In this document: in pieces, positions 16,387 through 25,960 of the stretch | How positions within the stretch are numbered: position 1 is the first letter of the stretch | Layout of the letters: the number at the start of each line of letters is the position of its first letter | Origin: Clostridia bacterium | Lineage (GTDB): Bacteria; Bacillota; Clostridia; Lachnospirales; Lachnospiraceae | DNA: 64,000 nucleotides | Assembly (NCBI GenBank): GCA_910574835.1 | Contig: CAJTDE010000009.1 | Span: 103,675-167,674 of the forward strand | Reading direction: 5' to 3' | The notes under the pieces: generated by a model | Databases searched by the model: none | What the model was told of the DNA's origin: nothing | What the model saw: only the letters and a program-made list of their open reading frames with translations | Made by a program: the position numbers and the translations under genes

Positions 16387-17739
16387 ATGATAGCAGATAA
16401 AAAAATCTTAATTATAGGCGCGGGACTCAGCGGAATAGGGGCGGCAGAGCTACTCTTAGAGTCCGGAGCATCCCCGGTGCTCTATGACGGCAATGCCTCT
16501 TTGTCCGAGGAGGCTTTAAGAGAGAAGTTTCCCAAGGACAGCAGGCTTTCGATTGTTCTGGGGGAGCTTCCGAAGAAGGAGCGGGAAGAGACAGAAGTGG
16601 TGGTATTGAGTCCCGGTGTGCCTGTAGATCTTCCTTTGGTGGAGGAACTGCGTAAAAACGGCGCTGTTATATGGGGAGAAGTGGAGCTTGCCTATCATTT
16701 TGCCAAAGGAAAGCTTGCTGCGATCACAGGAACCAACGGCAAGACTACCACAACGGCTTTAGTGGGAGAAATCCTCCGAAGCTTTTATCAGGAAGTGTTT
16801 GTGGTAGGAAATATTGGAAATGCCTATACAAAGGAAGCCCTGCGCATGACAGAGGACAGCGTGACGGTCGCGGAGATCAGCAGCTTTCAGCTTGAAACAA
16901 TTGACAGCTTTCATCCCCAGGTAAGCGCAATTTTGAATATTACGCCGGATCATCTGAACCGCCATCATACAATGGAGCGCTATATCAGCACAAAAGAACA
17001 GATTGCAAGAAATCAGAGCAGCACGGATATCTGCGTGCTGAACTATGACGATGAGGAAACGCGGAAATTCGGTGAAGAGGTGAAGGCTTCGGTTCTTTAT
17101 TTCAGCAGAAAGCATATATTGGATCGAGGTATCTATTTGGAGGATTCTTCGATTGTCTATGGGAATGGGGAAGAGAAGATACGGGTTTGCGATACCTCGG
17201 AGCTTAAGCTTTTGGGCGCCCACAATCATGAGAATGTAATGGCAGCAATTGCCGTGGGGATCGGGATGGGAGTTCCCCTGACTCAGATACGTAAGACTGT
17301 AAAGGAGTTCAGGGCAGTGGAGCACCGGATTGAATTTGTGGCGGAAAAGAGCGGAGTCGTTTATTACAACGATTCCAAGGGTACCAATACGGATGCGGCC
17401 ATAAAAGCGGTGGAGGCCATGACCAGACCCACCATTGTCATCGGAGGCGGCTACGATAAGCACGTGGAATTTGACGATTGGGTAAAAACCTTTCCCGGAA
17501 GGGTAAAATGGCTGGTTCTTTTGGGAGCAACGGCGCAGCAGATTGCGGATACGGCCCGGCGCAGCGGCTTTGAGCAGATTGTGTTTGCAGATAATATGGA
17601 AGAAGCAGTTCAAGTATGTGCGCAGAAGGCGGCTCCCGGGGATGCGGTGCTTTTGTCTCCCGCCTGCGCAAGCTGGGGAATGTTTGAAAATTACGAACAG
17701 AGAGGAAGAATTTTTAAAGAACTTGTGCATCGGCTTTAA
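16387..17739 (+). CDS. murD: UDP-N-acetylmuramoylalanine--D-glutamate ligase
   Basis: This cytoplasmic ATP-dependent ligase adds D-Glu to UDP-MurNAc-L-Ala. The 450 residues fit MurD. An N-terminal Rossmann-like UDP-binding domain starts ILIIGAGLSGIGAAELLL. The ATP P-loop is ITGTNGKTTTTALVGEI (about residues 114-130), with NITPDHLNRH and the HRIEFV and YNDSKGTNTDA motifs characteristic of Mur ligases. The final domain includes LLSPACASWGMFENYEQRG, a MurD-typical ending. GGCGGTTTAAATCAATG gives a moderate ribosome binding site. It lies between mraY and ftsW as in most dcw clusters. Confidence 0.97.
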   Translation: MIADKKILIIGAGLSGIGAAELLLESGASPVLYDGNASLSEEALREKFPKDSRLSIVLGELPKKEREETEVVVLSPGVPVDLPLVEELRKNGAVIWGEVELAYHFAKGKLAAITGTNGKTTTTALVGEILRSFYQEVFVVGNIGNAYTKEALRMTEDSVTVAEISSFQLETIDSFHPQVSAILNITPDHLNRHHTMERYISTKEQIARNQSSTDICVLNYDDEETRKFGEEVKASVLYFSRKHILDRGIYLEDSSIVYGNGEEKIRVCDTSELKLLGAHNHENVMAAIAVGIGMGVPLTQIRKTVKEFRAVEHRIEFVAEKSGVVYYNDSKGTNTDAAIKAVEAMTRPTIVIGGGYDKHVEFDDWVKTFPGRVKWLVLLGATAQQIADTARRSGFEQIVFADNMEEAVQVCAQKAAPGDAVLLSPACASWGMFENYEQRGRIFKELVHRL

Positions 17740-17796
17740 GCTTTTGCATATCTGACAAAAATAGAATCAATGAAAATATCATTTTGAGGTGATTTT

Positions 17797-18909
17797 ATGG
17801 CAGGTCCGAAAACCTCCGAAAAAGCAAAGAAGCAGGGGCGGGAGCCTTTTGACTATGGTTTATTGCTGTGCGTGCTGATTCTGGTGGTTTTCGGACTTGT
17901 TGTTCTTTACAGCACCAGCGCTTATAACGGGCGGGTGAAGTTTGCAGACAGCGCCTATTATTTAAAAAAGCAGTTTTTTGCCACATCATTAGGTCTGGCG
18001 GCTATGTATGCAGTCTCACGAATTGATTATCACAAATGGGAGCGTTTGGCGGTACTTGGATATCTGGTGTCTATTGTCCTATCCACGGCAGTTTTGTTCT
18101 TTGGAGATGAGTATAACGGTTCAAAGAGATGGCTGTCATTGGGGCCTTTGTCCTTTCAGCCGTCGGAGTTTGCGAAAGTAGCGGTGATACTGCTGCTGGC
18201 GTCGGTAATCAGTCGCCGGGTACATAAAATGAAGTCTCTAAAACAGATGTTTCTTGTGATGCTTGTCATCTTGCCGATTGTCGGTCTGGTGGGAACCAAC
18301 AACTTAAGCACGGCGATTATCATAATGGGAATTGCCGTAATTCTTGTCTTTGTGGCCAGCCCCAAATATCTGCAGTTTGTTGCGATGGGAGGCTTGGGCG
18401 TGGGTTTTTTGGCTATCTTCCTGAGCGTGGAATCCTACCGGCTGGAACGTCTGGCCATCTGGCGCAACCCGGAAGCATATGAAAAGGGATACCAGACTCT
18501 TCAGGGCTTGTACGCCATAGGCTCCGGCGGACTCTTTGGCGTGGGATACGGAGGGAGTATGCAAAAGCTGGGCTTTGTACCGGAGGCTCAAAATGATATG
18601 ATTTTTTCTATTATCTGCGAGGAGTTCGGCTTGGTGGGCGCGGCCCTTCTGATGCTTTTGTTTTTACTTATGGGCTGGCGGCTTTTGATGATTGCGGTAC
18701 ATGTGACCGATCTGTTCGGCTGTATGATTGCCGTGGGAATTATGGGGCATATTATGATACAGGTGATTTTGAATATTGCAGTTGTTACCAATACGATTCC
18801 CAATACAGGAATTACCCTGCCGTTTATCAGTTATGGAGGAACCTCGGTTCTGTTTCTTCTGTCGGAGATGGGGCTGGCTTTGAATGTGTCCCGCCATGTG
18901 GCCAAATGA
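17797..18909 (+). CDS. ftsW: SEDS family lipid II polymerase FtsW
   Basis: This polytopic peptidoglycan glycosyltransferase of the SEDS family is the partner of a class B PBP in septum (or spore, if SpoVE) synthesis. It has 370 residues and about ten transmembrane segments. The conserved blocks are SLGPLSFQPSEFAKVAVI, the loop GYQTLQGLYAIGSGGLFGVG, QNDMIFSIICEEFGLVGA and the C-terminal TGITLPFISYGGTSVL. Genes called ftsW and spoVE cannot be told apart from sequence alone here; the dcw position favours FtsW or a dual role. The start ATG has TGAGGTGA upstream. Confidence 0.93.
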   Translation: MAGPKTSEKAKKQGREPFDYGLLLCVLILVVFGLVVLYSTSAYNGRVKFADSAYYLKKQFFATSLGLAAMYAVSRIDYHKWERLAVLGYLVSIVLSTAVLFFGDEYNGSKRWLSLGPLSFQPSEFAKVAVILLLASVISRRVHKMKSLKQMFLVMLVILPIVGLVGTNNLSTAIIIMGIAVILVFVASPKYLQFVAMGGLGVGFLAIFLSVESYRLERLAIWRNPEAYEKGYQTLQGLYAIGSGGLFGVGYGGSMQKLGFVPEAQNDMIFSIICEEFGLVGAALLMLLFLLMGWRLLMIAVHVTDLFGCMIAVGIMGHIMIQVILNIAVVTNTIPNTGITLPFISYGGTSVLFLLSEMGLALNVSRHVAK

Positions 18910-18985
18910 GAGAAGCCCTGTTTACGAACGGAACGGAAATTCCCGCATATCTTAGTATATAGTCGGGAATTAGGGGGAAGGATTT

Positions 18986-20242
18986 GTGGAATATTTGGAG
19001 ATCAAGGGCGGAAATCCGCTCAAGGGCGAGGTTCGCATTCAAGGGTCGAAGAATGCCGCTCTGCCTATCCTGTCCGCTGTTATTCTGCATCGTGGAACAA
19101 CTGTTTTAAGAAATTGTCCCAAAATTATAGACGTTGTGTACATGCTGGAAATTTTGAAAGATTTCGGCTGCCGGGTGAGCTGGGAGAAAGAGGAGCTTGT
19201 GATTGATGCCTCTAAGCTTTTGGACTGCCAGGTGGCGGAATGTTACGGAAGGCAGATGCGTTCCTCTATTATGCTGCTCGGAAGTCTTCTGGGCAGGATG
19301 AAGGAGGCTTGCGTCTCTTATCCCGGAGGCTGTGTCATCGGAGCGCGCCCCATAGACCTTCATCTTGCCGCTCTGGAAAGGCTTGGGGCTGTGTTCACGG
19401 AAGAACCGGCAGGACTGAAGGCAGTTTGCCGACAGCCTGTGGGAGCTGCCGTTTCTCTTCCCTTTCCAAGTGTGGGGGCTACGGAAAATGTGATTTTACT
19501 GGCTTCGCTGGCGGAGGGCACCACCATATTGGAAAATGCGGCGAGGGAACCGGAGATTGTAGAATTGTGCCGTTTTTTAAACTGCATGGGGGGAAGTGTC
19601 CGGGGAGCGGGAACCTCCAGGCTTGTGATCACCGGGGTAAAAGAGCTGCATGACACGGAATTTACGATTATGCCGGATCGGATAGTGGCGGGGACTTATA
19701 TGCTGATGACAGCGGCGGCGGGAGGAGAAGTGCTCCTGCGGGATGCTCCTTTGGAACAGCTGGAATGTGTTCGGAGGGTCCTGGAGCAGATGGGGGTTAA
19801 GCAGGAACATGGGGAGCATGGAATCCGGATATCCTGCGGAGGACGCCCGCGGTGCATCGAAGAACTGTCCACCAGTCCCTATCCGGGCTTTCCCACCGAT
19901 TTACAGTCTCCCTTGCTGGCGGCGCTCTCGGCTGCCAGAGGAAGCAGCTGTGTGCGGGAGACCATTTTTGAAGCGCGGTTTAAGATTGTGGAAGAGCTTT
20001 GCCGTATGGGGGCGGACATTCGGATAGAGGGAGAAAAAGCAGTCATTCAGGGAGTGCCAAGGCTATATGGCACAGACCTGACGGCAAGGGAGCTGCGGGG
20101 AGGGGCGGCCCTGGTTTTAGCAGCTGCAGCCGCCGAGGGAACGAGCCGGATATACCAGTACCATTATATTGCGCGGGGGTATGAAAATATAATTAGGGAT
20201 TTGCAATCCTTAGGCGTTGTGGTAAGATATTTACGTAGTTAA
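18986..20242 (+). CDS. murA: UDP-N-acetylglucosamine 1-carboxyvinyltransferase
   Basis: MurA transfers enolpyruvate from PEP to UDP-GlcNAc, the first committed step of peptidoglycan synthesis and the fosfomycin target. The 418 residues have the two-fold EPT repeat fold. The start region is KGGNPLKGEVRIQGSKNAAL, the catalytic Cys lies in YPGGCVIGARPIDLH (Cys about 116), and PGFPTDLQSPLLAAL and FEARFKIVEELCRMGADI follow. The start is GTG 18986 after GGGGGAAGG. The stop overlaps the divIB ATG (TAATG). It occupies the position where murG is usually found between ftsW and divIB. Confidence 0.93.
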   Translation: MEYLEIKGGNPLKGEVRIQGSKNAALPILSAVILHRGTTVLRNCPKIIDVVYMLEILKDFGCRVSWEKEELVIDASKLLDCQVAECYGRQMRSSIMLLGSLLGRMKEACVSYPGGCVIGARPIDLHLAALERLGAVFTEEPAGLKAVCRQPVGAAVSLPFPSVGATENVILLASLAEGTTILENAAREPEIVELCRFLNCMGGSVRGAGTSRLVITGVKELHDTEFTIMPDRIVAGTYMLMTAAAGGEVLLRDAPLEQLECVRRVLEQMGVKQEHGEHGIRISCGGRPRCIEELSTSPYPGFPTDLQSPLLAALSAARGSSCVRETIFEARFKIVEELCRMGADIRIEGEKAVIQGVPRLYGTDLTARELRGGAALVLAAAAAEGTSRIYQYHYIARGYENIIRDLQSLGVVVRYLRS

Positions 20243-21018
20243 TGAGAAAAAGAATGGAAAAGGACTTTTTTATGGCACTTTATAAAGAACCGGCTAAAAA
20301 GCACCGTCCCGGTAAGGGATTTCTGATTGCCGCAGTTTTGGCTGTGATTTTGGCTGCTGCCGTGATTTTGGCCGTAACCTTGTTTCAAATCAGGGATGTC
20401 GAAGTGACAGGCAACAGCCATTATTCGGAACAAGAGATTATAGATCGGGTAATTACTGACAAATACAGCTCCAATTCTCTTTATCTCTACCTGAAATATC
20501 AATATTTAGAGACAGAGCCGATACCTTTTGTAGATAAGGTTGAGATTAGCCTCAGAGGTCCGGGAGAAGTTGGGATTCGTGTCTATGAGAAGAGCATTGT
20601 GGGCTATGTCGCTTATATGGGGGCGAACTTCTATTTTGATAAGGACGGTGTGGTAGTAGAGAGTTCATCGGAGGAAACAGAAGGGATTCCCTGCATATCC
20701 GGTCTGAAATTCGATTCACTGGCTTTGTATCAAAAGCTGAGCGTAAAGGATGATTCTATTTTTCAGAGAATCCTTGATATTACCCAGCTTGTCAAGAAGT
20801 ATGAGCTGTCGCCGGATCAGATTGAATTTGGCGCCAATCAGAATCTGACGCTGTATTTTGGCCAGGTGCGCATAGCTCTTGGGAACAGTGGATCTCTGGA
20901 TGAAAAGGTAGGCAGGCTTCACGAGCTTTATCCCGATTTGGAGGGACGCTCCGGTGTGCTGCGCATGGAGAATTATACGGAGGATTCAAAGTTTATCAGC
21001 TTTGAGCAGGATGAGTAA
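20242..21018 (+). CDS. divIB: Cell division protein DivIB/FtsQ
   Basis: This bitopic division protein has 258 residues. A short basic N-terminus precedes one membrane helix (FLIAAVLAVILAAAVILAVT). The POTRA domain begins IRDVEVTGNSHYSEQEII (about residues 52-70), and the FtsQ beta domain covers about residues 115-235, including VYEKSIVGYVAYMGANFYFD and the LYFGQVRIALG segment. The ATG at 20242 overlaps the murA stop; a second in-frame ATG lies four codons on. It is expected to act with FtsL (10614-11156) to regulate septal synthesis. Confidence 0.9.
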   Translation: MRKRMEKDFFMALYKEPAKKHRPGKGFLIAAVLAVILAAAVILAVTLFQIRDVEVTGNSHYSEQEIIDRVITDKYSSNSLYLYLKYQYLETEPIPFVDKVEISLRGPGEVGIRVYEKSIVGYVAYMGANFYFDKDGVVVESSSEETEGIPCISGLKFDSLALYQKLSVKDDSIFQRILDITQLVKKYELSPDQIEFGANQNLTLYFGQVRIALGNSGSLDEKVGRLHELYPDLEGRSGVLRMENYTEDSKFISFEQDE

Positions 21019-21068
21019 AATCATTTATGTATAGGAAATAATTTTTTTGGAAAACTTATAAATATGGG

Positions 21069-21097
21069 TTGATTAATTTTGGAAAAAAAGTTATCAT
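21069..21097 (+). promoter_or_regulatory. Candidate promoter upstream of ftsZ
   Basis: The 223-bp gap before ftsZ is AT-rich. TTGATT (21069-21074) and TATCAT (21092-21097) are 17 bp apart. A TATAAT at about 21160 lacks a good -35. This suggests ftsZ is transcribed separately from the upstream dcw genes. No hairpin terminator was seen after divIB. Confidence 0.45.
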
Positions 21098-21241
21098 AGA
21101 TTGTATGAGATTTTTGTTTCTGTCATTATGGAAAAATTTTCTAGTGGTGGGTCTAATTGGTATAATTTCATAAGATAAAAAGTCCGGATTGATAATAATA
21201 GATTGGTTTGGGAATAGTATTGGTTAAGGAGGGCAAGAGTT

Positions 21242-22408
21242 TTGCTTGAGATTATGATGAATGATACGGAGGCGGCAGCCAGAATTATTGTGATTGGAGT
21301 TGGCGGCGCCGGGAATAATGCTGTAAACCGAATGATAGATGAGCAGATTGGCGGAGTAGAGTTTGTCGGGATTAATACGGACCGGCAGGCATTGCAGCTT
21401 TGCAAGGCCGAGCGGACGATTCAGATTGGAGAGAAGCTTACAAAGGGTCTGGGCGCCGGAGCAAAGCCGGAAGTAGGCGAGAAGGCGGCAGAGGAAAGCA
21501 TTGAGGATATCAAAGAGACGATCCAGGGCGCCGATATGGTGTTTGTGACCTGCGGAATGGGCGGCGGAACCGGTACGGGCGGAGCGCCGGTTGTGGCAAA
21601 GCTTGCTAAGGATATGGGAATCTTAACCGTAGGCGTAGTCACAAAGCCCTTCAAGTTTGAAGCAAAGACACGCATGAACAATGCCGTATCAGGTATCCAG
21701 AAGCTGAAAGACAGTGTGGATACCCTTATTGTGATCCCCAATGACAAGCTTTTGGAGATTGTGGATCGAAGGACAAGCATGCCGGACGCCCTGAAGAAAG
21801 CGGACGAGGTATTGCAGCAGGCCGTACAGGGCATTACGGATCTGATTAACCTGCCCGCTTTGATTAACCTGGACTTCGCGGATGTGCAGACGGTTATGAC
21901 AGATAAAGGGATTGCTCATATCGGCATTGGTTCCGGCAAGGGCGATGAGAAGGCTCTGGATGCGGTGAAGCAGGCAGTGGCAAGCCCGCTTTTGGAGACT
22001 ACGATTGTAGGCGCGTCCCATGTGATTATCAATATTTCGGGTGATATTTCTCTGATGGATGCCAACGATGCGGCAAGCTATGTGCAGGATATGGCCGGCG
22101 ATGAAGCCAATATTATCTTTGGTGCGATGTATGATGATACATACACCGACGAAGCGACCATTACAGTTATTGCAACGGGATTGGATGAGAAGAGTCCCAC
22201 CAAGGTTCTTCCTAAGAGCAGTTTCAGCAAGATTCCAAGCTCTATGGCAAAGCAGAGTTTTGAGGGAAATGCAGGCGGACAAGCGGCAGGGCGCACGGAG
22301 CAGCCGGCGTTTAAGCCGCTTCCGGGGCTGAATATGCCTAAGAGACCGGAAAGCAGGATTCCTGAGGCCGAGATTAAGATTCCGGAGTTTTTACAGAAAA
22401 ATAAGTAA
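21242..22408 (+). CDS. ftsZ: Cell division protein FtsZ
   Basis: FtsZ is the tubulin-like GTPase that forms the division ring. The 388 residues include the N-terminal [15 protein letters not shown], the tubulin signature [15 protein letters not shown] (about residues 105-119), the T7/synergy loop region ending [11 protein letters not shown], and the conserved C-terminal peptide [14 protein letters not shown] for FtsA/SepF/ZapA partners after a flexible linker. The first possible start is TTG 21242, eight bases after AAGGAGGG; ATG codons at 21254 and 21257 are alternatives that fit the family's usual N-terminus about as well. A strong terminator follows at 22454. Confidence 0.96.
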   Translation: MLEIMMNDTEAAARIIVIGVGGAGNNAVNRMIDEQIGGVEFVGINTDRQALQLCKAERTIQIGEKLTKGLGAGAKPEVGEKAAEESIEDIKETIQGADMVFVTCGMGGGTGTGGAPVVAKLAKDMGILTVGVVTKPFKFEAKTRMNNAVSGIQKLKDSVDTLIVIPNDKLLEIVDRRTSMPDALKKADEVLQQAVQGITDLINLPALINLDFADVQTVMTDKGIAHIGIGSGKGDEKALDAVKQAVASPLLETTIVGASHVIINISGDISLMDANDAASYVQDMAGDEANIIFGAMYDDTYTDEATITVIATGLDEKSPTKVLPKSSFSKIPSSMAKQSFEGNAGGQAAGRTEQPAFKPLPGLNMPKRPESRIPEAEIKIPEFLQKNK

Positions 22409-22453
22409 TATAAAAGCCAACGGGATACAATGTTGAGATACCTTGAATTGATT

Positions 22454-22491
22454 GGAGAGAAGCAGGAAGAAAGGCTTCTCTCCGTTTTTTT
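22454..22491 (+). terminator. Rho-independent terminator after ftsZ
   Basis: GGAGAGAAGC (22454-22463) pairs perfectly with GCTTCTCTCC (22474-22483), followed by G and seven T residues. It ends the division cluster and marks the left edge of the catabolic island. Confidence 0.88.
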
Positions 22492-22546
22492 ATATATGAA
22501 AACGCCGGACTTTGTCTCTCCCTATTCTCTGCGGGCAGAAGGAAGG

Positions 22547-23467
22547 TCAGACGGGGCAGTGGGAACGGCTCAAGCGGCGGTATTCCGACGGAGAAAGACC
22601 TTCCGCCTTTTTAAAACAGTTGGAAAAGTAGAAGCTGTTCTCAAAGCCAACGGTATTGGCAATCTGTTCAATGGTAAGATTGCTTTCAGCCAGCATTTCC
22701 ATAGCCCTGTGGATACGCAGATCACGTATATATTGATTCAGGGATTTTCCGGCCGCATCTTTAAACAGTACGCCGAAATATTTGGGAGACAATTGAAAGC
22801 TTGCCGCTAGGCCGGGCACGGACAGCTTTTCAGCATAGTTTTCCGAGACGTATTCCAGAGCCTTTTGAATCCTCGGGTGGATCATCCGGGAAGCCGCATG
22901 TGTGCTGTAATGAGTATGGAGGTGAGCAATGATTTCGTAAAAGGCGCTCTTCAAATAAAGCTCATTTGCCGGGCCGGGATTAAGGTAGTAATAGTAGCAG
23001 CGGGCAAAAAGTCCGGAGAAATCCGAAAGCGGATCAGTTTTACAGTGTACCGGAATGCGGAAGTCCTGCGGGCAGGGGCGTGCTCTGTGAAGAAGCCTGC
23101 GGCTCCGCTCTTCATGATCCGGGAGCAGAACGGAACGGAGATAAAACTCCTCCACCGTAAAATCATCCTCCGGCGCGGGCCTGGTCCAGTCAAAATGAAT
23201 ACAGTGAGTGCGAAAGCCGCTGCCCGCCTCCACCGTAATATGGTTTTCAATATGGGGCTTCATATAAAAGATATCATTTTTTTCCAAGTCAAACCGCTGT
23301 CCGTTATAGTGCATGACCGCAGAGCCTTTGGCGATGTACATCAGTTCAAAATCATATAAAATCCGGGGGCGCTCGCGGTAGGCATAATTGACCTGATAAT
23401 TGTTCACATAGCGGATATGCGGGTTTGCACTGCTAAGACAAAATATGGCTTCCGGGGTTTCTTTCAT
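22547..23467 (-). CDS. AraC family transcriptional regulator
   Basis: This probable sugar-responsive regulator has 306 residues. The N-terminal cupin-like sensor domain (about residues 20-150) includes LMYIAKGSAVMHYNGQRFDL and DIFYMKPHIENHI. The C-terminal part has two helix-turn-helix motifs of the AraC type, LSVPGLAASFQLSPKYFGVL and LTIEQIANTVGFENSFYFSN, ending SPSEYRR. I chose ATG 23467, preceded by AGGAG, over an upstream in-frame start. It is divergent from the GH78 rhamnosidase, its likely target. A palindrome GGTATCATACC (23502-23512) lies between the two genes. Confidence 0.92.
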   Translation of the reverse strand: MKETPEAIFCLSSANPHIRYVNNYQVNYAYRERPRILYDFELMYIAKGSAVMHYNGQRFDLEKNDIFYMKPHIENHITVEAGSGFRTHCIHFDWTRPAPEDDFTVEEFYLRSVLLPDHEERSRRLLHRARPCPQDFRIPVHCKTDPLSDFSGLFARCYYYYLNPGPANELYLKSAFYEIIAHLHTHYSTHAASRMIHPRIQKALEYVSENYAEKLSVPGLAASFQLSPKYFGVLFKDAAGKSLNQYIRDLRIHRAMEMLAESNLTIEQIANTVGFENSFYFSNCFKKAEGLSPSEYRRLSRSHCPV

Positions 23468-23604
23468 AAAATTTTCTCCTAAATAATCATTCCTTTTTAT
23501 AGGTATCATACCATATTTTATGGATTCGTGACAGGCTTATGTATAGAATAAAAATATCATAGGGAAGAGGCGGGTCAGCTGTCCTCAAAGAAAGGAGATT
23601 TTTT

Positions 23605-25785
23605 ATGAAACTGGATAAGGCAAATTGGATTGGCACACCGGGAGATTACGGTGATATATGTCCGGAATTTGGGAAGCGTTTTTCCGTGGAGGGGAGCGCG
23701 GCACAGGCCGTACTTACCATCACGGCAATCGGTGTCTATGAAGCTCATTTAAACGGCAATCGGGTGGGGAGCTTTATTCTTGCGCCGGGCTGCACGGTTT
23801 ATCGGGAGCGGCTGCAGGTGCAGACCTACGATGTGACAAAGCTTCTCGGGGAGGAAAATGAGCTGTTGGTTACGGTGGGGACCGGCTGGCACAGGGGACG
23901 GATATCTGCTGACAGCGAAGACATCAACAAGATGCCTTGCGCCCTTATTGCCAGGCTTTCGGTGAAGTGCACGGACGGAAGAGAACTCGAATGGGTGACA
24001 GATGCCTCCTGGCAGGTAAGGAGAAGCAGAATCCTTTTCTCGGATCTGTATGACGGTGAGATATACGACGCTTCCTTAAAGGAAAACCCTTGGGAGGAGG
24101 CTGTCCTTCATGAAGAGCTTGGAAAGGAGCGGCTGATTCCCCAGGAGGGAGAGATTATCTGCGAGCAGGAACGGCTTAAACCCTGCCGGTATTTTGTGAC
24201 GCCCAAAGGCGAGCGGGTCATTGACTTTGGTCAGAATCTGGCCGGTTACTTTGAATTTCGTCTGTATGCCAAAGCGGGAGATCGCGTTGTGATTACAGTT
24301 GCCGAGACATTGGACAGCGCCGGCAATGTTTATACGGAGAATTACAGGACAGCCAAGGCGCAGCTTACCTATATCTGCAGAGAAGGGGAGCAGAGCTATA
24401 AGCCCCATCACACCTTTTACGGCTTCCGGTATCTTCGCCTGGATGTTTATCCGGGGGAGATTCAAAAGGAGGATTTCACGGCGATCGCGCTCTACTCCGA
24501 TATGAAGCGCACGGGATATATGGAGTGCGGAAATGCAGGCATAAACCGCCTGTATCAGAATACCCTCTGGTCCCAGCGCTCTAACTTTATTGATATTCCC
24601 ACAGACTGTCCTCAAAGAGATGAGCGCATGGGCTGGACCGGGGATGCGCAGGTGTTTTCCGCAACGGCAGCCTTTCACTATGATGTGAAAAGATTCTGCC
24701 AAAAATGGCTCCGGGATGTGCGGGCGGAACAGTCTGAGAACGGTATGATCTGCGATGTGGTTCCGAATTTTTGGAAGCTTGGCAGGGGGAGTACGGCCTG
24801 GGGAGATGTGATTGCCATTATGCCCTGGAATATGTATCTGGCATACGGGGAGACTGATGTGCTGGAGGAAAACTTTGAAGCTATGAAAAAATGGGTGGAT
24901 TATATGGGGGCGGATTCCCTTGATCCCGATCTTTGGACCTGCAGACCGGAAGAAAAGAAGCTGTGGGGAAAGCATTACGGCGACTGGCTGGCTCTGGACG
25001 CACCTTATGGAAGCTATTACGGTTCTACGGAGGTAGATTTAATTGCCAGCGCCTTTTATGCGTACTCCACCTCCCTTCTGGTGAAGACGGGAGAGCTTCT
25101 CGGGAAGGATATGAGCGATTACCGGAAACGTTATGATCGGATCGTGGAAGCCTACAAGAAGCGCTTTCCCAAGGCCGATACACAGACAGCCCATGTACTT
25201 GCCCTGCAGTTTGGCCTTACGGACGACCGGGAGGGCACGGCGGCAGAGCTTGCGCAGATGATTCGTGAAAATGGGAATAAGCTGATGACCGGCTTTGTTG
25301 GGACGGCTTATCTGCTCTTTGCTCTCAGCGACAACGGTTATGCCGACACGGCCTATGATCTGCTGATGCAGGAGGCATTTCCTTCCTGGCTCTATGAGGT
25401 GAACCACGGAGCTACCACCATCTGGGAGCACTGGGATGGTGTGCGGGACGACGGGACCATATGGAGCAGTGCGATGAACTCCTACAACCATTATGCCTAT
25501 GGCTGTGTGATGAACTGGATCTATACAAGGGCGGCGGGCATCCGCACTGAGGAGATGTATCCGGGATATGAAAGAGCGGTCATAGCGCCGATGCCGGACC
25601 GGAGGCTTGGATGGCTTCGGGTGGAACTTGAGACAAAGCACGGAAGGATTTCCTCGGCCTGGACTTATGAAGGGGATGAGGTTCGCTATGAGATTCATAC
25701 GCCGATTCCCACACGCATTTTCATTAACGGCGAGGAGAGCACAGTGAAAGCAGGAGCTTACATTTTTTATAGCCGTGCAAAATAA
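23605..25785 (+). CDS. Alpha-L-rhamnosidase, GH78 family
   Basis: This cytoplasmic glycoside hydrolase removes terminal alpha-L-rhamnose from plant oligosaccharides or glycosides. The 726 residues carry no signal peptide. N-terminal beta-sandwich domains (LNGNRVGSFILAPGCTVY; a carbohydrate-binding-like region to about 290) precede the (alpha/alpha)6 barrel. Catalytic-site blocks of GH78 are visible: DCPQRDERMGWTGDAQ (about residues 336-351), with the acidic residues used by the family, and GATTIWEHWDG (about 601-611). A C-terminal beta domain ends the protein. Its position beside AraC and before GH127 suggests release of rhamnose and arabinose from pectin side chains or glycosylated plant compounds. 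Confidence 0.93.
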   Translation: MKLDKANWIGTPGDYGDICPEFGKRFSVEGSAAQAVLTITAIGVYEAHLNGNRVGSFILAPGCTVYRERLQVQTYDVTKLLGEENELLVTVGTGWHRGRISADSEDINKMPCALIARLSVKCTDGRELEWVTDASWQVRRSRILFSDLYDGEIYDASLKENPWEEAVLHEELGKERLIPQEGEIICEQERLKPCRYFVTPKGERVIDFGQNLAGYFEFRLYAKAGDRVVITVAETLDSAGNVYTENYRTAKAQLTYICREGEQSYKPHHTFYGFRYLRLDVYPGEIQKEDFTAIALYSDMKRTGYMECGNAGINRLYQNTLWSQRSNFIDIPTDCPQRDERMGWTGDAQVFSATAAFHYDVKRFCQKWLRDVRAEQSENGMICDVVPNFWKLGRGSTAWGDVIAIMPWNMYLAYGETDVLEENFEAMKKWVDYMGADSLDPDLWTCRPEEKKLWGKHYGDWLALDAPYGSYYGSTEVDLIASAFYAYSTSLLVKTGELLGKDMSDYRKRYDRIVEAYKKRFPKADTQTAHVLALQFGLTDDREGTAAELAQMIRENGNKLMTGFVGTAYLLFALSDNGYADTAYDLLMQEAFPSWLYEVNHGATTIWEHWDGVRDDGTIWSSAMNSYNHYAYGCVMNWIYTRAAGIRTEEMYPGYERAVIAPMPDRRLGWLRVELETKHGRISSAWTYEGDEVRYEIHTPIPTRIFINGEESTVKAGAYIFYSRAK

Positions 25786-25796
25786 GGTGTTTTTGT

Positions 25797-25941
25797 AACA
25801 TCCTATTTATTGATTGTGAATAATATACAAAAACAGGTTGCATATATCGTGAAAGTTAGACAATTGACATTTTGTAACCTGTTTTTTATACTATTAAACA
25901 TAGGATGTTAAAACAAAATATTAAAAATGATAGGATGTATC
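25797..25941 (+). promoter_or_regulatory. Strong promoter with three ATAGGATGT-type operator repeats
   Basis: The -35 TTGACA (25864-25869) and -10 TATACT (25887-25892) have a 17-bp spacer. The core ATAGGATGT occurs three times: inverted at 25797-25806 (AACATCCTAT), at the transcription start within the dyad AACAT-AGG-ATGTT (25897-25909), and at 25929-25941 (GATAGGATGTATC). Also, AAAACAGGTT upstream is the complement of AACCTGTTTT in the spacer. This looks like a tightly regulated island promoter. The GntR protein at 32734 or the AraC protein at 22547 is the obvious candidate binder. Confidence 0.72.
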
Positions 25942-25960
25942 AAGGAGAAAGAGGAAACAG

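Noticed and set aside
17741..17765. CTTTTGCATATCTG after murD as another member of the TTTTCCATATC hairpin family
   Set aside because: No complementary arm is present, so the resemblance is probably chance.
21019..21241. Riboswitch or structured leader before ftsZ
   Set aside because: The region is AT-rich with no stable stems or known aptamer features; only promoter-like boxes were seen.
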